DNA of 64,000 nucleotides from Luteitalea sp. (GTDB lineage Bacteria; Acidobacteriota; Vicinamibacteria; Vicinamibacterales; Vicinamibacteraceae): the NCBI GenBank assembly GCA_009377605.1, contig WHTT01000028.1, positions 1 through 64,000 of the forward strand. The letters run 5' to 3'. Within the stretch, counting starts at the first letter, position 1. The number at the start of each line of letters is the position of its first letter. Position numbers and translations under genes: made by a program. The notes beneath the pieces were generated by a model. That model was not told where the DNA came from and did not search any database. It saw only the letters and a program-made list of their open reading frames with translations. Below are positions 43,549 through 52,422 of the stretch, piece after piece.

Positions 43549-45444
43549 ATGTCGACCTCCCTGCGGTGCCTGGCAGCGGTGGTGGTGTTGGGCCTCCTGT
43601 CCGGCGCGTGTGCTGCACGCGCTCGCGCGCGCGAGCACCGGACGCGTCTCGCACGGGCAGATCGCCTGGCCGCGGCCGGCTGTTACCGATGCTTGACGAG
43701 GGCGTTTGCGGCCTATGAGACGCTGCTCGAGGCCAACTTCCAGCGCGAACAGGTGCTGCCGCGCGCCTACGACACGGCCCTGCTGCTGGCCGCCCGGGAG
43801 AAGGAGCTTGGCCTGGCAGCAGCACCATGGATCGACCGAGCCAGGCAGCTTCCCATCACTCAGTTGAAGGGTGAAGAGGCGCGCTTGCTGCTCGAGGTGG
43901 CGGACGGGCTGCCCTGGAATCGCGGTCGCTTTGGTCCGGAATCTGGCCAGTCCCTGTCGAAGCACAGTCGTGAGAGCCGTCGGCACGCTGCGGCATGGTA
44001 CGCAGCACTGTCCAAGCTCTCGACGTCCAGCAGAGTGAGCGCTTATATGCTGGCCGCAGTCACTTGTGAGTATCGGTCCGACATTCCGCCCGCCGAGGAC
44101 TTCGATCCGATGAGCCTGCTCCGCGCTTACCCGAAACAGGCGCTCTTGCTCTATCGGATAGGCGCGTGTGAACAGCAGTATGGGCGGCAGCTCGAGCGGG
44201 CGCTGGCAATCGAGCCTCGCTTCGTCGAGGCCAACTATTTCCTCGGAATCTACGAGCTCGGCTCGAGGCGCCGCGATGCTGTCTGGCGCGCGATCGAGCC
44301 GCTGCGCAAGGCGCGTGAGGGAATTCCGGAGTCACCGGCGCTGGCTCTTCAGCTGGCCGATGCCTACCTTGCGGCGTCCCAGTTCGCGCCGGCACTCGAG
44401 AGCTATCAGCACGCGCTGAAGCTGATGCCAGCACAGCGTGATGCGCTGCTCGGCAAGACGATGACGCAGAGCTACCTGACGCGACACGGCGAGGCGATCG
44501 CCACGGCAACGAGGCTCATCGAGCTGGGGGCGTTTCACATCGGTGAAGCCTACTATTGGCGCGCGTGGAACAAGTATCACCAGCAGCAGCTCGAGACGGC
44601 GGACGACGATATCGAAGAGGCGAAGAAGCGCTGGTATCACACCGATGTGTTCACGCTTGCCGGCATCATTGCGTACGACCAGAAGAAACTGGAGGATGCG
44701 CATCGAGATCTGGAGGCAGCCGTCGAGCTCGACAGCGGCAATTGCCAGGCCACCTGGTATTTGGGCTTGACGTTTGCAGGGCTCGAGCGCTGGCCAGACG
44801 GTGGCAACCTGTTCGCGCAGGCACGTGCCTGCGCCGAGGGCGCAGAGCAAGAGCTGAGGAACACTCTCGCCCTGATCGAGAACGCTGAAATGGCGCCAGA
44901 TCTGAAGGCACGCCAAATTGCTGCCCAGCAGGCGTCCATCGAGGAGAGCCGGCAGATGCAAGGTAAGGCGGCGTACAACGCCGGCTGGTGCTACGTCAAG
45001 GTCACGGACGGGGCGCGCGCGGCCGCAGCTCGATCGGGCGCTGCAAGATCCTGCCATGAAGGCGAAAGCAGAGGAGCTGCTGGCGTTCCTGAACGACCAG
45101 CCACGCCGGTGACCGAGACACATCAATGGAGACCTGATTTGTCGCCATCTGCCGGGCTGTTTGTTCTGATCGGCGAGCGCGGTCTGTGCGTTGGCAAGGT
45201 CATTGCTGGCGCAGCCAGTGCGACGTGGGTCGCCAGAGATAGCGGGGGCGCTGCCCTCGAGGATGCCGCTGACCAGCCAAGGTGCGCTGCCTTGATAGCG
45301 GGCGCCCCTGGATCGTTGCCCACCCCAACGCGCACAAGCCGCGCGTTGGGGCCCCGGTTTGGCGCGCGTTGCCCCTCGGCTGTGCTCACGGCATCCCGAG
45401 CCTCGTCCAGGGCCGCGTGCCGGGACCGTGATGCGGGCGCATAA
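43549..45444 (+). CDS. TPR-repeat lipoprotein, frameshifted near its C-terminus
   Basis: ATG 43549 opens a lipoprotein-like signal (CLAAVVVLGLLSGAC). The rest to about residue 485 is a helical solenoid of tetratricopeptide repeats (LALQLADAYLAASQFAPALE, ALLLYRIGACEQQYGRQLER, ATWYLGLTFAGLERWPDGGN). After VTDGAR (about 45011) the frame turns into Ala/Arg-rich unlikely sequence up to a stop at 45442. In another frame QLDRALQDPAMKAKAEELLA is followed by FLNDQPRR and a stop at 45112, a normal TPR ending. A frameshift between 45011 and 45024, by mutation or sequencing error, best explains this. Confidence 0.75.
   Translation: MSTSLRCLAAVVVLGLLSGACAARARAREHRTRLARADRLAAAGCYRCLTRAFAAYETLLEANFQREQVLPRAYDTALLLAAREKELGLAAAPWIDRARQLPITQLKGEEARLLLEVADGLPWNRGRFGPESGQSLSKHSRESRRHAAAWYAALSKLSTSSRVSAYMLAAVTCEYRSDIPPAEDFDPMSLLRAYPKQALLLYRIGACEQQYGRQLERALAIEPRFVEANYFLGIYELGSRRRDAVWRAIEPLRKAREGIPESPALALQLADAYLAASQFAPALESYQHALKLMPAQRDALLGKTMTQSYLTRHGEAIATATRLIELGAFHIGEAYYWRAWNKYHQQQLETADDDIEEAKKRWYHTDVFTLAGIIAYDQKKLEDAHRDLEAAVELDSGNCQATWYLGLTFAGLERWPDGGNLFAQARACAEGAEQELRNTLALIENAEMAPDLKARQIAAQQASIEESRQMQGKAAYNAGWCYVKVTDGARAAAARSGAARSCHEGESRGAAGVPERPATPVTETHQWRPDLSPSAGLFVLIGERGLCVGKVIAGAASATWVARDSGGAALEDAADQPRCAALIAGAPGSLPTPTRTSRALGPRFGARCPSAVLTASRASSRAACRDRDAGA
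45323..45351. terminator. Hairpin CCCCAACGCGC/GCGCGTTGGGG
   Basis: An 11-bp perfect stem with a seven-base loop, 211 bases after the natural end of the TPR gene. There is no T-run, so termination would be weak or Rho-dependent. The rest of 45113-45486 shows no gene I can support on either strand. Confidence 0.5.
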
Positions 45445-45487
45445 CCAGATCAGAATTCGCCGAAGGCGCCGCATCGCGGGGCAAATG

Positions 45488-45510
45488 CACTACTCGGGTC
45501 GTGATATAGT
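45488..45510 (+). promoter_or_regulatory. Shared 23-base motif ending in TATAGT, before the sulfotransferase
   Basis: CACTACT, then CGGGTCG and TGATATAGT. Nineteen of 23 bases match the sequence at 47129-47151 in front of the polysaccharide operon. The end resembles an extended -10 box, 76 bases before the sulfotransferase start. No clear -35 is seen, so an alternative sigma factor or an activator site is possible. Confidence 0.5.
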
Positions 45511-45586
45511 TTCGGGCGCCGGTCAGACCTGGTCTCCGAGTTCCTGCAACGACGAATCAACGATTAGTGAAGGAGGACTCCTATCG

Positions 45587-46372
45587 ATGAATAAGTGGAT
45601 TCTTGTGAGTTCTCATCGGCGATCAGGGACGCACTTCTTAATAGATTCACTTCAAGCGAACCTGAAGGATTCGATATTTCCAGCACATCGCAGACTTCCG
45701 AAAGACTTCAATATCGGTTCGCTTCTGAGAAAGGATGAAACGATATATGAGGTAGTCAAGAAGTTATTGTCGGCTGATACGTGGGTTATCATCAAGAGTC
45801 ACTTGTTACCTGACGAAACCAGAATTATCACACCTAAAGATAAGTATGAAGAGTTTGTCAGCTACATTTACGCACACGCTTTCAAGCTCTATGTGTATCG
45901 CAATGGAAGGGATACATTGGTTTCGTTATATCATTTCTTGAACAAGAGCGACTTCAAGCAATTTCTGAGAGAACAGAACGACCATTTCGCTTGTACTCGG
46001 AGCTTCGACGATTCGATTGATGCGAACAGGGTAACGTACTGGTCCTACCACGTGCATTCCTGGCTCAATGAAGAGAACGTGTGTTCGATAAGATTTGAAG
46101 ATCTGAAGGATGATTTTAGCGAAACGATGGGTAAGGTGATCGCTTCCCTTGGGCAGACTCCTCCTGATCGGCTGACGAAGCCTGAGCTCCCGAAGAACCG
46201 GGCGACTCATTATTTGCAATTGATGCTATTCAAGCAGGGATTGTTAAACAAGGTCAAAAGTACTTCTGTACGGCCGCGCAGAGGACGAATCGGGGATTCC
46301 TCGAGCCATTTCGATGACGAGGATGAAAAGTACTTCTTGGAGAACTCACGTCTATTTCAGCAGCATTCATAA
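45587..46372 (+). CDS. Sulfotransferase
   Basis: 261 residues; AAGGAGG ten bases before ATG 45587. PAPS-dependent sulfotransferase fold: the 5'-phosphosulfate loop in HRRSGTHFLIDSL near the start, the 3'-phosphate site VYRNGRDTLVSLYHF about residue 105, and the SIRFEDLKDDFSETM helix with the family Phe-Glu-Asp-Leu pattern. The tail is Lys/Ser-rich. Codon use and base composition are markedly AT-richer than all neighbours, a sign of horizontal acquisition. It sits between the TPR gene and the polysaccharide operon and shares a promoter-like motif with the latter, so sulfation of the exported polysaccharide is a reasonable inference. Confidence 0.88.
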   Translation: MNKWILVSSHRRSGTHFLIDSLQANLKDSIFPAHRRLPKDFNIGSLLRKDETIYEVVKKLLSADTWVIIKSHLLPDETRIITPKDKYEEFVSYIYAHAFKLYVYRNGRDTLVSLYHFLNKSDFKQFLREQNDHFACTRSFDDSIDANRVTYWSYHVHSWLNEENVCSIRFEDLKDDFSETMGKVIASLGQTPPDRLTKPELPKNRATHYLQLMLFKQGLLNKVKSTSVRPRRGRIGDSSSHFDDEDEKYFLENSRLFQQHS

Positions 46373-46379
46373 GTCCCAT

Positions 46380-46457
46380 CTAGTGTGCTGTCTCAGTGAT
46401 TCGTGGCATAAGCCCCGCCCGGGAATTATGTCGCGAATCACTGAGACAGCACACTAG
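46380..46457. repeat. Short inverted-repeat element (copy C, no core)
   Basis: Perfect 24-base arms starting CTAGTGTGCTGTCTCAGTGA and a 30-base middle. The arm pattern and the inner GCCCCGCCCGGGA match copy B, as if the core had been deleted. It begins seven bases after the sulfotransferase stop. Confidence 0.85.
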
Positions 46458-46490
46458 CAGCCCGCGACGAAAGGCCGGCTGCATTCGGCC

Positions 46491-46568
46491 GCCGATGCAT
46501 CCCCGCTGGCGGCGTTGCTCCTCCCTTAAATATTGCCCGATATTCTCGGTCGTCGCGCCTTGCCAGGT
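46491..46568. repeat. Structured core without outer arms (copy D)
   Basis: GCCGATGCATCCC, stem CTGGC (46506-46510) with GCCAG (46562-46566), and the conserved flanks GCGTTGCTCCTC and TCGTCGCGCCTT. The order and spacing equal those of copy A. From 46576 to 47128 no gene, RNA or other repeat is recognised on either strand. Confidence 0.65.
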
Positions 46569-47128
46569 TGGTTACCCTGCGACGCGCCCGTGTATGCTGG
46601 GCCACGGCGGTGTCGTGGGTCCCGAGACGCTTGCCTTCGGAGAAAGGGACTCGGGATGCGCGTTGTCGCTCTCGAGGTGTCGCGGGGCGTGTATCTCGGC
46701 GACAGCCAGTCTCGCGCGGTGGCCGAGCAGCGCGGTAGCACCTGCTGGGCCCGGCGCGCAGTGTCCCGTGGAAGCGGCCGACATGGCCCGCGACGCCACC
46801 GACAACGACGTACCGAGTGCGTGCCGGGAGTCCGGATCGGGTGCGTGCCGCCATGCGGAATAGCAGACCGTTCCTCTACGTGGTTGTGTGGGACTGAAAC
46901 GGAACCCACAAAACTGTCAGGGGCCGCGCGTCGCGCTAGCACGACTGTGGCGCGCGACGAGACGGGCGGTGGCGCGAAGAACGCCTTGACTTTCCTTGCG
47001 ATTCGCGGGGAGTCGGCCGGCCGGGCCCCCCTGCCCGGTTTGTGGCAACGCCCTTGCTGGCTCCAGGGACGATGCGCGCCGTCATCACAGATTTACGCCC
47101 GGGTGCCATAGTGGGGTTTGGATGGATA

Positions 47129-47151
47129 CACTACTTCGGTTGTGATATTGT
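47129..47151 (+). promoter_or_regulatory. Shared 23-base motif ending in TATTGT, before the polysaccharide operon
   Basis: CACTACT, TCGGTTG, TGATATTGT: 19 of 23 bases as at 45488-45510. It is 295 bases ahead of the first operon gene. The intervening 47152-47445 has only weak open frames without ribosome sites, so a long untranslated leader is likely. Confidence 0.5.
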
Positions 47152-47445
47152 GCCCCTCATCTTCGGAGGTCCACACGGCGATGCCGGTGCTGTTCGTGAC
47201 ATCCCGAGGCAGAGCGCTTGGCTCGACGCTAGCCCAGCTATTGCTTCCCGCGCCAGATTGAGGGGATCTAGTCGCTCTTCAACCAGACGGGAACCACGTC
47301 CCTTCGCACGAAGGCAGGTCGTCATGTCACCACGTGCTCGCAGCCGCTTTCAGGGGCCACAGCCTCCGGCCCTGCCCCACGCTCATCTCGAGGCACGTCA
47401 TCGATTGGATCCGCTTGCCCATTGGAGGCAGCCCGAGGTGCGGCC

Positions 47446-48882
47446 ATGACGTATAGGTTTCGCTCCGCGTTACCGCTGGCCAACCGCGTGTTCGACGCGC
47501 TCTGCGCATTCTTGCTCCTGCTGGCGATCTTTGCCGTGGCGAATCTCGACCACATGCCGGAAGGCGTCGAAGACTTCCTGTCGGCGCGCGTCACGGTTGA
47601 GAATGTCCTGCTGCTGGTGCTGTTCCTGGTCGCGTGGAACACCGCCTTTGCCACCGCAGGCCTGCACACCTCACCGTCGCGGCAGCCTCTCTGGCGCCAG
47701 GCTCTGCTCGTCGTGCACGCCAGCACGGTGGGCACGCTGCCGCTGTCGCTGTTCGTGCTCACGAGCCAGACCGGCGCGTTCCGCCTCTCGATGGTCGGGG
47801 CATTCTGGGTGGCCGCCATGGTCGTGGAGGTCGCCGGGCGAACGCTCATCACGATGATCGCGCGCGACCTGTCGCGCCGCGCGGCCGCGCGCGTGAACGT
47901 CCTCATTGTCGGCACCGGGCCACGGACGCGCGCCCTCTTCCACGGCATCCGGAGCCGACGATTCGTGCAGCACCAGCTCCTCGGGTTCGTGGACTCGCCC
48001 GGTGATCACGAGGTGCCGCCAGAGGTTCGCGAGCGGATTGTCGGGACACTCGACGATCTTGAAGCAATCCTGGCGCGCAATCCCGTGGACCTGGTCCTCG
48101 TCAGCCTGCCAGTGCGGTCGTGCTACGCGAAGATTCAGCAGGCCATCAGCATCTGCGAACGTGTCGGCGTCGAGGTCCAGATCGACCTGTCCGACTTCTT
48201 TTCCTTGTCACTTGCCAGAGCCATGTTCGAGCAGGGCGAGGAGTTTCCGGCGTTGCGCCTGACGCTGGTCACGGAAGACTATCGGACCGTGATCAAGCGG
48301 CTGTTCGATGTCTGCGCGGCCGCAGCCGGCCTGGTGGTGTTGTCCCCCGTGATGGCTGTGTGCGCCCTGCTCATCAAGCTGGGCGACGGGGGGGCCGTCT
48401 TCTTTTCGCAGCAGCGGTACGGCTACAACAGGCGTGTGTTCCGGATGTACAAGTTCCGCACCATGGTGGTCAACGCCGAGAGCTTACAGGCCAGCCTCGA
48501 ATCGCAGAACGAAGCCCAAGGGCCAGTGTTCAAGATCCGTCGCGATCCCCGCATCACGCCAATTGGGCATCTCCTCCGCAAGACGTCGCTCGACGAGTTG
48601 CCGCAGCTCTTCAATGTCCTGAAGGGTGACATGTCGGTTGTCGGACCGAGGCCACTTCCGTTGCGAGACGTCGCGCTCTTCGGCGAGGCGCGACTGATGC
48701 GTCGCTTCAGCGTCCGTCCTGGTCTCACCTGCGTGTGGCAGGTGAACGGTCGCAGTGATACGAACTTCGATACGTGGGTCAACATGGATCTGGCGTACAT
48801 CGACAACTGGTCGTTGTCGTTGGACGCGCGCATTCTCCTCAAGACCGTGCCTGCGGTTCTCTCGGGCGCAGGGGCCGCCTGA
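47446..48882 (+). CDS. Undecaprenyl-phosphate sugar phosphotransferase (initiates polysaccharide)
   Basis: 478 residues; GAGGTG before ATG 47446. Four or five membrane helices in the first 150 residues, a CoA-binding-like Rossmann domain (ARVNVLIVGTGPRTRALFHG), and the bacterial sugar transferase domain from about residue 275: KRLFDVCAAAAGLVVLSPVM, the MYKFRTM motif, TPIGHLLRKTSLDELPQLFN and GDMSVVGPRPLP, ending PGLTCVWQVNGR. This is the WcaJ/ExoY/PssY family: it puts the first hexose-1-phosphate onto undecaprenyl phosphate. First gene of a tightly packed operon running to 61229 or beyond. Confidence 0.93.
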   Translation: MTYRFRSALPLANRVFDALCAFLLLLAIFAVANLDHMPEGVEDFLSARVTVENVLLLVLFLVAWNTAFATAGLHTSPSRQPLWRQALLVVHASTVGTLPLSLFVLTSQTGAFRLSMVGAFWVAAMVVEVAGRTLITMIARDLSRRAAARVNVLIVGTGPRTRALFHGIRSRRFVQHQLLGFVDSPGDHEVPPEVRERIVGTLDDLEAILARNPVDLVLVSLPVRSCYAKIQQAISICERVGVEVQIDLSDFFSLSLARAMFEQGEEFPALRLTLVTEDYRTVIKRLFDVCAAAAGLVVLSPVMAVCALLIKLGDGGAVFFSQQRYGYNRRVFRMYKFRTMVVNAESLQASLESQNEAQGPVFKIRRDPRITPIGHLLRKTSLDELPQLFNVLKGDMSVVGPRPLPLRDVALFGEARLMRRFSVRPGLTCVWQVNGRSDTNFDTWVNMDLAYIDNWSLSLDARILLKTVPAVLSGAGAA

Positions 48883-48904
48883 TCGCGCGGTGGGGTGAAG
48901 AGCA

Positions 48905-50494
48905 ATGGCATATATGGACTCTGACACGACGATGCAACGGAGCTCGTTCGATTCCGTCGGACAGCAGGCCACGATGAACGGGGGCGAGTCTGCCAGCCCT
49001 CATTCGCAGGACGGCGCGGCGAGCATGGCACTCACCCAGGATGTCGGCCGCCTGGTGCTTCCCGAGGATCTCATCGACTGGGTGAGATTCGCGCGGCGGC
49101 ACTGGGCGCTGATGCTCATCGTGTGGGCCTTCGTCATGGTGCTCGTGGCCATCGCCCTCTACTTGTGGCCAAGAAAGTACGAGTCCACCGCGAAATTCCT
49201 GGTGAAGCATGCGCGGGAGACTCTTGTGGTCGGCCCAAGCCAAGACGCGACGCCTGTCTACACCCAGCAATTGTCGGAAGGGATGATAAATACCGAGCTG
49301 GAGTTGATACGAAGCTGGGACGTCATGGCCCGGGTCGTCAAGGAGCTGCGGATGGATCAGCCGCTCATCGATCAAGGCGAGGAGCCCGCGGTCGCCAGGG
49401 AGCGCGCCGTTCGCGGGTTGACGGGTGGGTTGCGGGCCGAGGCGCTTCGGAAGACCAGCGTCATCTACCTGTCCTATATGAGCAAAGACCCGGAGCGAGC
49501 GGCCACCGTTGTCAAGCACGTCTCGGATGCCTATCTTACCGCCCATGTCGCCATGCACAGCATGCCCGGCACCTACGAGATGTTTCGGGGACAGTCGGCT
49601 GACGCGAGCGTTGACCTGCACAAAGCGGAAGAGGAACTGGCGGCCCTGGCGCGCAGCGCGGACTTGGTGAACCAGGACGCGCAGAAGCAGGAAGCGCTCG
49701 CAGCCGTTCAGGAAACCGAAGCGGAGCTTCGCGCGTTGGGCGCCCAGACGCAAGAACACAGCAGTCGGGTGCGCGTCGCCGACGCGCAGATGGCCAAGAC
49801 GCCGGAGCGTGTGCCGACCACGCTCCGCAACATCCCAAACGTCCGCTTGGTGGAGCGGTTGCACGAGACGCTCGTCAACCTGCGCAACGAGCGCACCGAG
49901 CTCTTGATGAAGTTCAATGCCAACGACCGGTTCGTCCAGCAGGTGGACCAGAAGGTTGCCGATACGAAGGAGGCGCTCGAGCGCGCCCTGACGATGAGCA
50001 CGAACGAGGAATCGACCGGCATCAATCCTGCCTGGCAGCAGTTGGAACGTGAGCGCGCCGCAGCCCACCTCCAATTGGCGGGTCTCCAGAGCAAGGCGGC
50101 CGAGCTGAAACGCGCGCTTGCCAAACAGCGCGAGCGCCTGATCGGGCTCGCGGAGGCCGGCCCACGTTACGAACAGCTCCTCCGCAACGTCGCCGATGCG
50201 AAGAGCCGGTACGAGCTCTTTGCCAAGCGGCAGGAGGAGGCTCGCGTGGCCGACGTGTTGGACCGGCAACGGATCGCGAACGTGGTGCTGGCCCAGTCGC
50301 CGGTGGTCTCGCATATCCCCGCCAGCCCCAATGTGCGGCTGGGCGTGGTCGCCGGCGCGATCATGGCCGGGATGCTCGCCGTCTGCGCGGCATTCGCACG
50401 TGAGTTCCTCGTGTTCCAGCTGTCGAGGCGTCGAGTCCAGTCGGAGACGCACTCCATCCTCGGCGTCTCACCGGCGGCCGTTGAATCGCGTTAA
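48905..50494 (+). CDS. Polysaccharide chain-length determinant (Wzz/GumC-like)
   Basis: 529 residues from ATG 48905. Cytoplasmic N-terminus, first helix WALMLIVWAFVMVLVAIALY near residue 70, then a periplasmic domain starting RKYESTAKFLVKHARE, long coiled coils (about 230-430, rich in Ala, Glu, Arg and Gln), and a second helix near the end (VVAGAIMAGMLAVCAAFA). No kinase domain is fused and no separate BY-kinase gene is present in the window. It controls chain length and bridges the inner-membrane polymerase to the export channel. Confidence 0.9.
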   Translation: MAYMDSDTTMQRSSFDSVGQQATMNGGESASPHSQDGAASMALTQDVGRLVLPEDLIDWVRFARRHWALMLIVWAFVMVLVAIALYLWPRKYESTAKFLVKHARETLVVGPSQDATPVYTQQLSEGMINTELELIRSWDVMARVVKELRMDQPLIDQGEEPAVARERAVRGLTGGLRAEALRKTSVIYLSYMSKDPERAATVVKHVSDAYLTAHVAMHSMPGTYEMFRGQSADASVDLHKAEEELAALARSADLVNQDAQKQEALAAVQETEAELRALGAQTQEHSSRVRVADAQMAKTPERVPTTLRNIPNVRLVERLHETLVNLRNERTELLMKFNANDRFVQQVDQKVADTKEALERALTMSTNEESTGINPAWQQLERERAAAHLQLAGLQSKAAELKRALAKQRERLIGLAEAGPRYEQLLRNVADAKSRYELFAKRQEEARVADVLDRQRIANVVLAQSPVVSHIPASPNVRLGVVAGAIMAGMLAVCAAFAREFLVFQLSRRRVQSETHSILGVSPAAVESR

Positions 50495-50516
50495 CCCTTG
50501 AGAACGTGAGCCAGCC

Positions 50517-51269
50517 ATGTATCAGAGAGAGAAACGCCCTCTCGTCACCCTGTTGCTGCTCGTCGTGGCACCCGTTCCTGGAGCGCTGCCGGCGGCGGCT
50601 GAACAGGCTCGGGATCCGGCTGCAGCCGCCATTGAAATCGTGGGGGGGGCGCGGTCAGGCGGGTCGGGAAGTCCCACAGGGGCACGCGGTTCGGCCGCCG
50701 CCGCCGAGTCGTTCTACCGTCTGCAGCCGAGCGATGTCTTCGACGTGAAGTATCGCTACACGCCTGAGTACGACGTGACGGTGATGGTGCGGCCGGACGG
50801 GTTCGTGACGCTTCCGATTGTGGGAGAGGTCCGGGTCGGGGGCTTGACCACCGCCGAGGCGCGCCGAGCCATCGTCAAGCACGCGAATGCGCGCTTGCGC
50901 GACCCGGAGCTCGAAGTCGAGCTGAAGGACTTTCAGAAGCCTCGCTTCGTCGTGGGGGGGCAGGTCGGAGAACCTGGCCAGTTTGAGCTGCGCGGCCGCG
51001 TGACGCTGCTCGAGGCGATCGCCATGGCCGGCGGATTCACCAGAAGTGCCAAGCATTCACAAGTGGTGCTGTTTCGCCGCTATAACGACGAGAAGGTGGT
51101 CACGCGCGTGGTGAATGCCAAGGCCCTCCAGCGTCCGGAGAACATGACGGAGAACCCCCTGGTTCTGCCAGGCGATTTTCTCTTCGTGCCGCAGAACCGC
51201 ATTAGCAAGGTCGAGCGCTTTATCACCCTCGGGTCGCTCGGCTGGGTGATCAATGCCCTGACGCGCTAG
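50517..51269 (+). CDS. Outer-membrane polysaccharide export protein (Wza/SLBB)
   Basis: 250 residues, ATG 50517, with a signal peptide (PLVTLLLLVVAPVPGALPAA) but no lipobox cysteine. The Poly_export domain starts YRLQPSDVFDVKYRYTPEYD and runs through VMVRPDGFVTLPIVGEVRVG. One SLBB domain follows (FVVGGQVGEPGQFELRG to LEAIAMAGGFTRSAKHSQVV) and LVLPGDFLFVPQNR closes it. The protein forms the export pore with the GumC-like partner encoded immediately upstream. Shorter than enterobacterial Wza, as is usual for single-SLBB versions. Confidence 0.92.
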   Translation: MYQREKRPLVTLLLLVVAPVPGALPAAAEQARDPAAAAIEIVGGARSGGSGSPTGARGSAAAAESFYRLQPSDVFDVKYRYTPEYDVTVMVRPDGFVTLPIVGEVRVGGLTTAEARRAIVKHANARLRDPELEVELKDFQKPRFVVGGQVGEPGQFELRGRVTLLEAIAMAGGFTRSAKHSQVVLFRRYNDEKVVTRVVNAKALQRPENMTENPLVLPGDFLFVPQNRISKVERFITLGSLGWVINALTR

Positions 51270-51300
51270 CGCGTCGGCTCCATGTGAACAGGAACACCCT

Positions 51301-52422
51301 GTGGGCGACATCGCGATCTTTCACGACAATTTCGCGCAGATGGGCGGCGCCGAGCGCGTGGCCGCCGCGCTGACGGCCGCGCTGCCCGGCGCCAGGCTGC
51401 ACACGACGCTCGCAGCGACCGCGAAGCTCATTCCCGCCCTGCGCGACCGAGAGATTCGCACGACATGGATGCAGCACCTGCCAGAGCCGGGTCGCTATTA
51501 TCGGCACTACTTCCTGCTGTACCCGTTCGCGATCGAGGGGGCCGACCTGCGGGCGTACGATCTCGTCGTATCGAGTTGCTTCGGGTACGCAAAGGGCGTG
51601 CGCACGCGACCCGACGCGCTGCACGTCTGCTACTGCCACACGCCGACGCGGTGGATCTGGCGCCGCGACGACTATCTCGCGCGCGAGCGATTCAGCCGTC
51701 TAGAGAAGCGCGCACTGTCCATGGTGCTCGCGCCACTCCGGCGATGGGATCTCCACGCGGCGACACGGCCGGATTTCTTCGTGACGAACTCCCAGGTCGT
51801 GGCCGAACGGATTCGCACCTGTTACGGCCGCAACGCGACGGTCATTCCCCCGCCGATCGATGTCGATCGGTTCCGAATCAGCCGTGAGACGGGGGATTTC
51901 TACCTGATCGTGGCCCGCATGTCCGCGTACAAGCGCATCGATCTCGCGGTGCAGGCGTGCAACCTGCTGCGACGGAAGCTGATCGTGATCGGTGATGGCC
52001 CAGACCGGGCACGGCTCCAGCAGATGGCCGGGCCAACGGTCACGTTCATGGGAAGACAGCCTGACGACGTGGTGACCGAGGCGGCGTCGACCTGTCGAGC
52101 GTTGCTCTTCCCCGGCGAAGAAGACTTCGGGATGGCGCCACTCGAGGTCAACGCGTCCGGCAGGCCGGTCGTCGCCTGGCGGGGCGGCGGGGCAGCGGAA
52201 ACCGTGCGTGAGGACGAGACCGGCGTGTTCTTCGATGCGCCCACGCCGGAATCGCTCGCACACGCGATCGAACGGCTCGAGCGCCGCGAGTGGGCGCCCG
52301 ACAGACTGCGTTCGCATGCGGCGGCATACGACCGGCCCGTCTTCGTGCGGCGGATTCGCGACTTCTTGCACACCGTGGCGCCCTCGGGCCACGTGAGAAG
52401 GCTGTTGGCTGCGCATGGCTGA
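51301..52422 (+). CDS. Glycosyltransferase family 4
   Basis: 373 residues from GTG 51301. GT-B fold: FHDNFAQMGGAERVAAAL at the start, CYCHTPTRWIWRRDDYLAR as in mannosyltransferase-like GT4 (WbaZ type), then VIPPPIDVDRF, YLIVARMSAYKRIDLAVQAC and the E-x7-E motif EDFGMAPLEVNASGRPVVAW. Transfers a sugar from a nucleotide donor to the growing lipid-linked chain on the cytoplasmic face. Its last 8 bases overlap the flippase start. Confidence 0.9.
   Translation: MGDIAIFHDNFAQMGGAERVAAALTAALPGARLHTTLAATAKLIPALRDREIRTTWMQHLPEPGRYYRHYFLLYPFAIEGADLRAYDLVVSSCFGYAKGVRTRPDALHVCYCHTPTRWIWRRDDYLARERFSRLEKRALSMVLAPLRRWDLHAATRPDFFVTNSQVVAERIRTCYGRNATVIPPPIDVDRFRISRETGDFYLIVARMSAYKRIDLAVQACNLLRRKLIVIGDGPDRARLQQMAGPTVTFMGRQPDDVVTEAASTCRALLFPGEEDFGMAPLEVNASGRPVVAWRGGGAAETVREDETGVFFDAPTPESLAHAIERLERREWAPDRLRSHAAAYDRPVFVRRIRDFLHTVAPSGHVRRLLAAHG

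Noticed and set aside
45123-45474. Minus-strand frames downstream of the TPR gene
   Set aside because: Weak similarity impressions only, no start signal and no recognisable fold; left as non-coding.
46396-47445. Several open frames of 80-190 codons in the gap before the polysaccharide operon
   Set aside because: Different frames on both strands overlap each other, have no ribosome sites and give Arg/Pro/Ala-rich translations without motifs.
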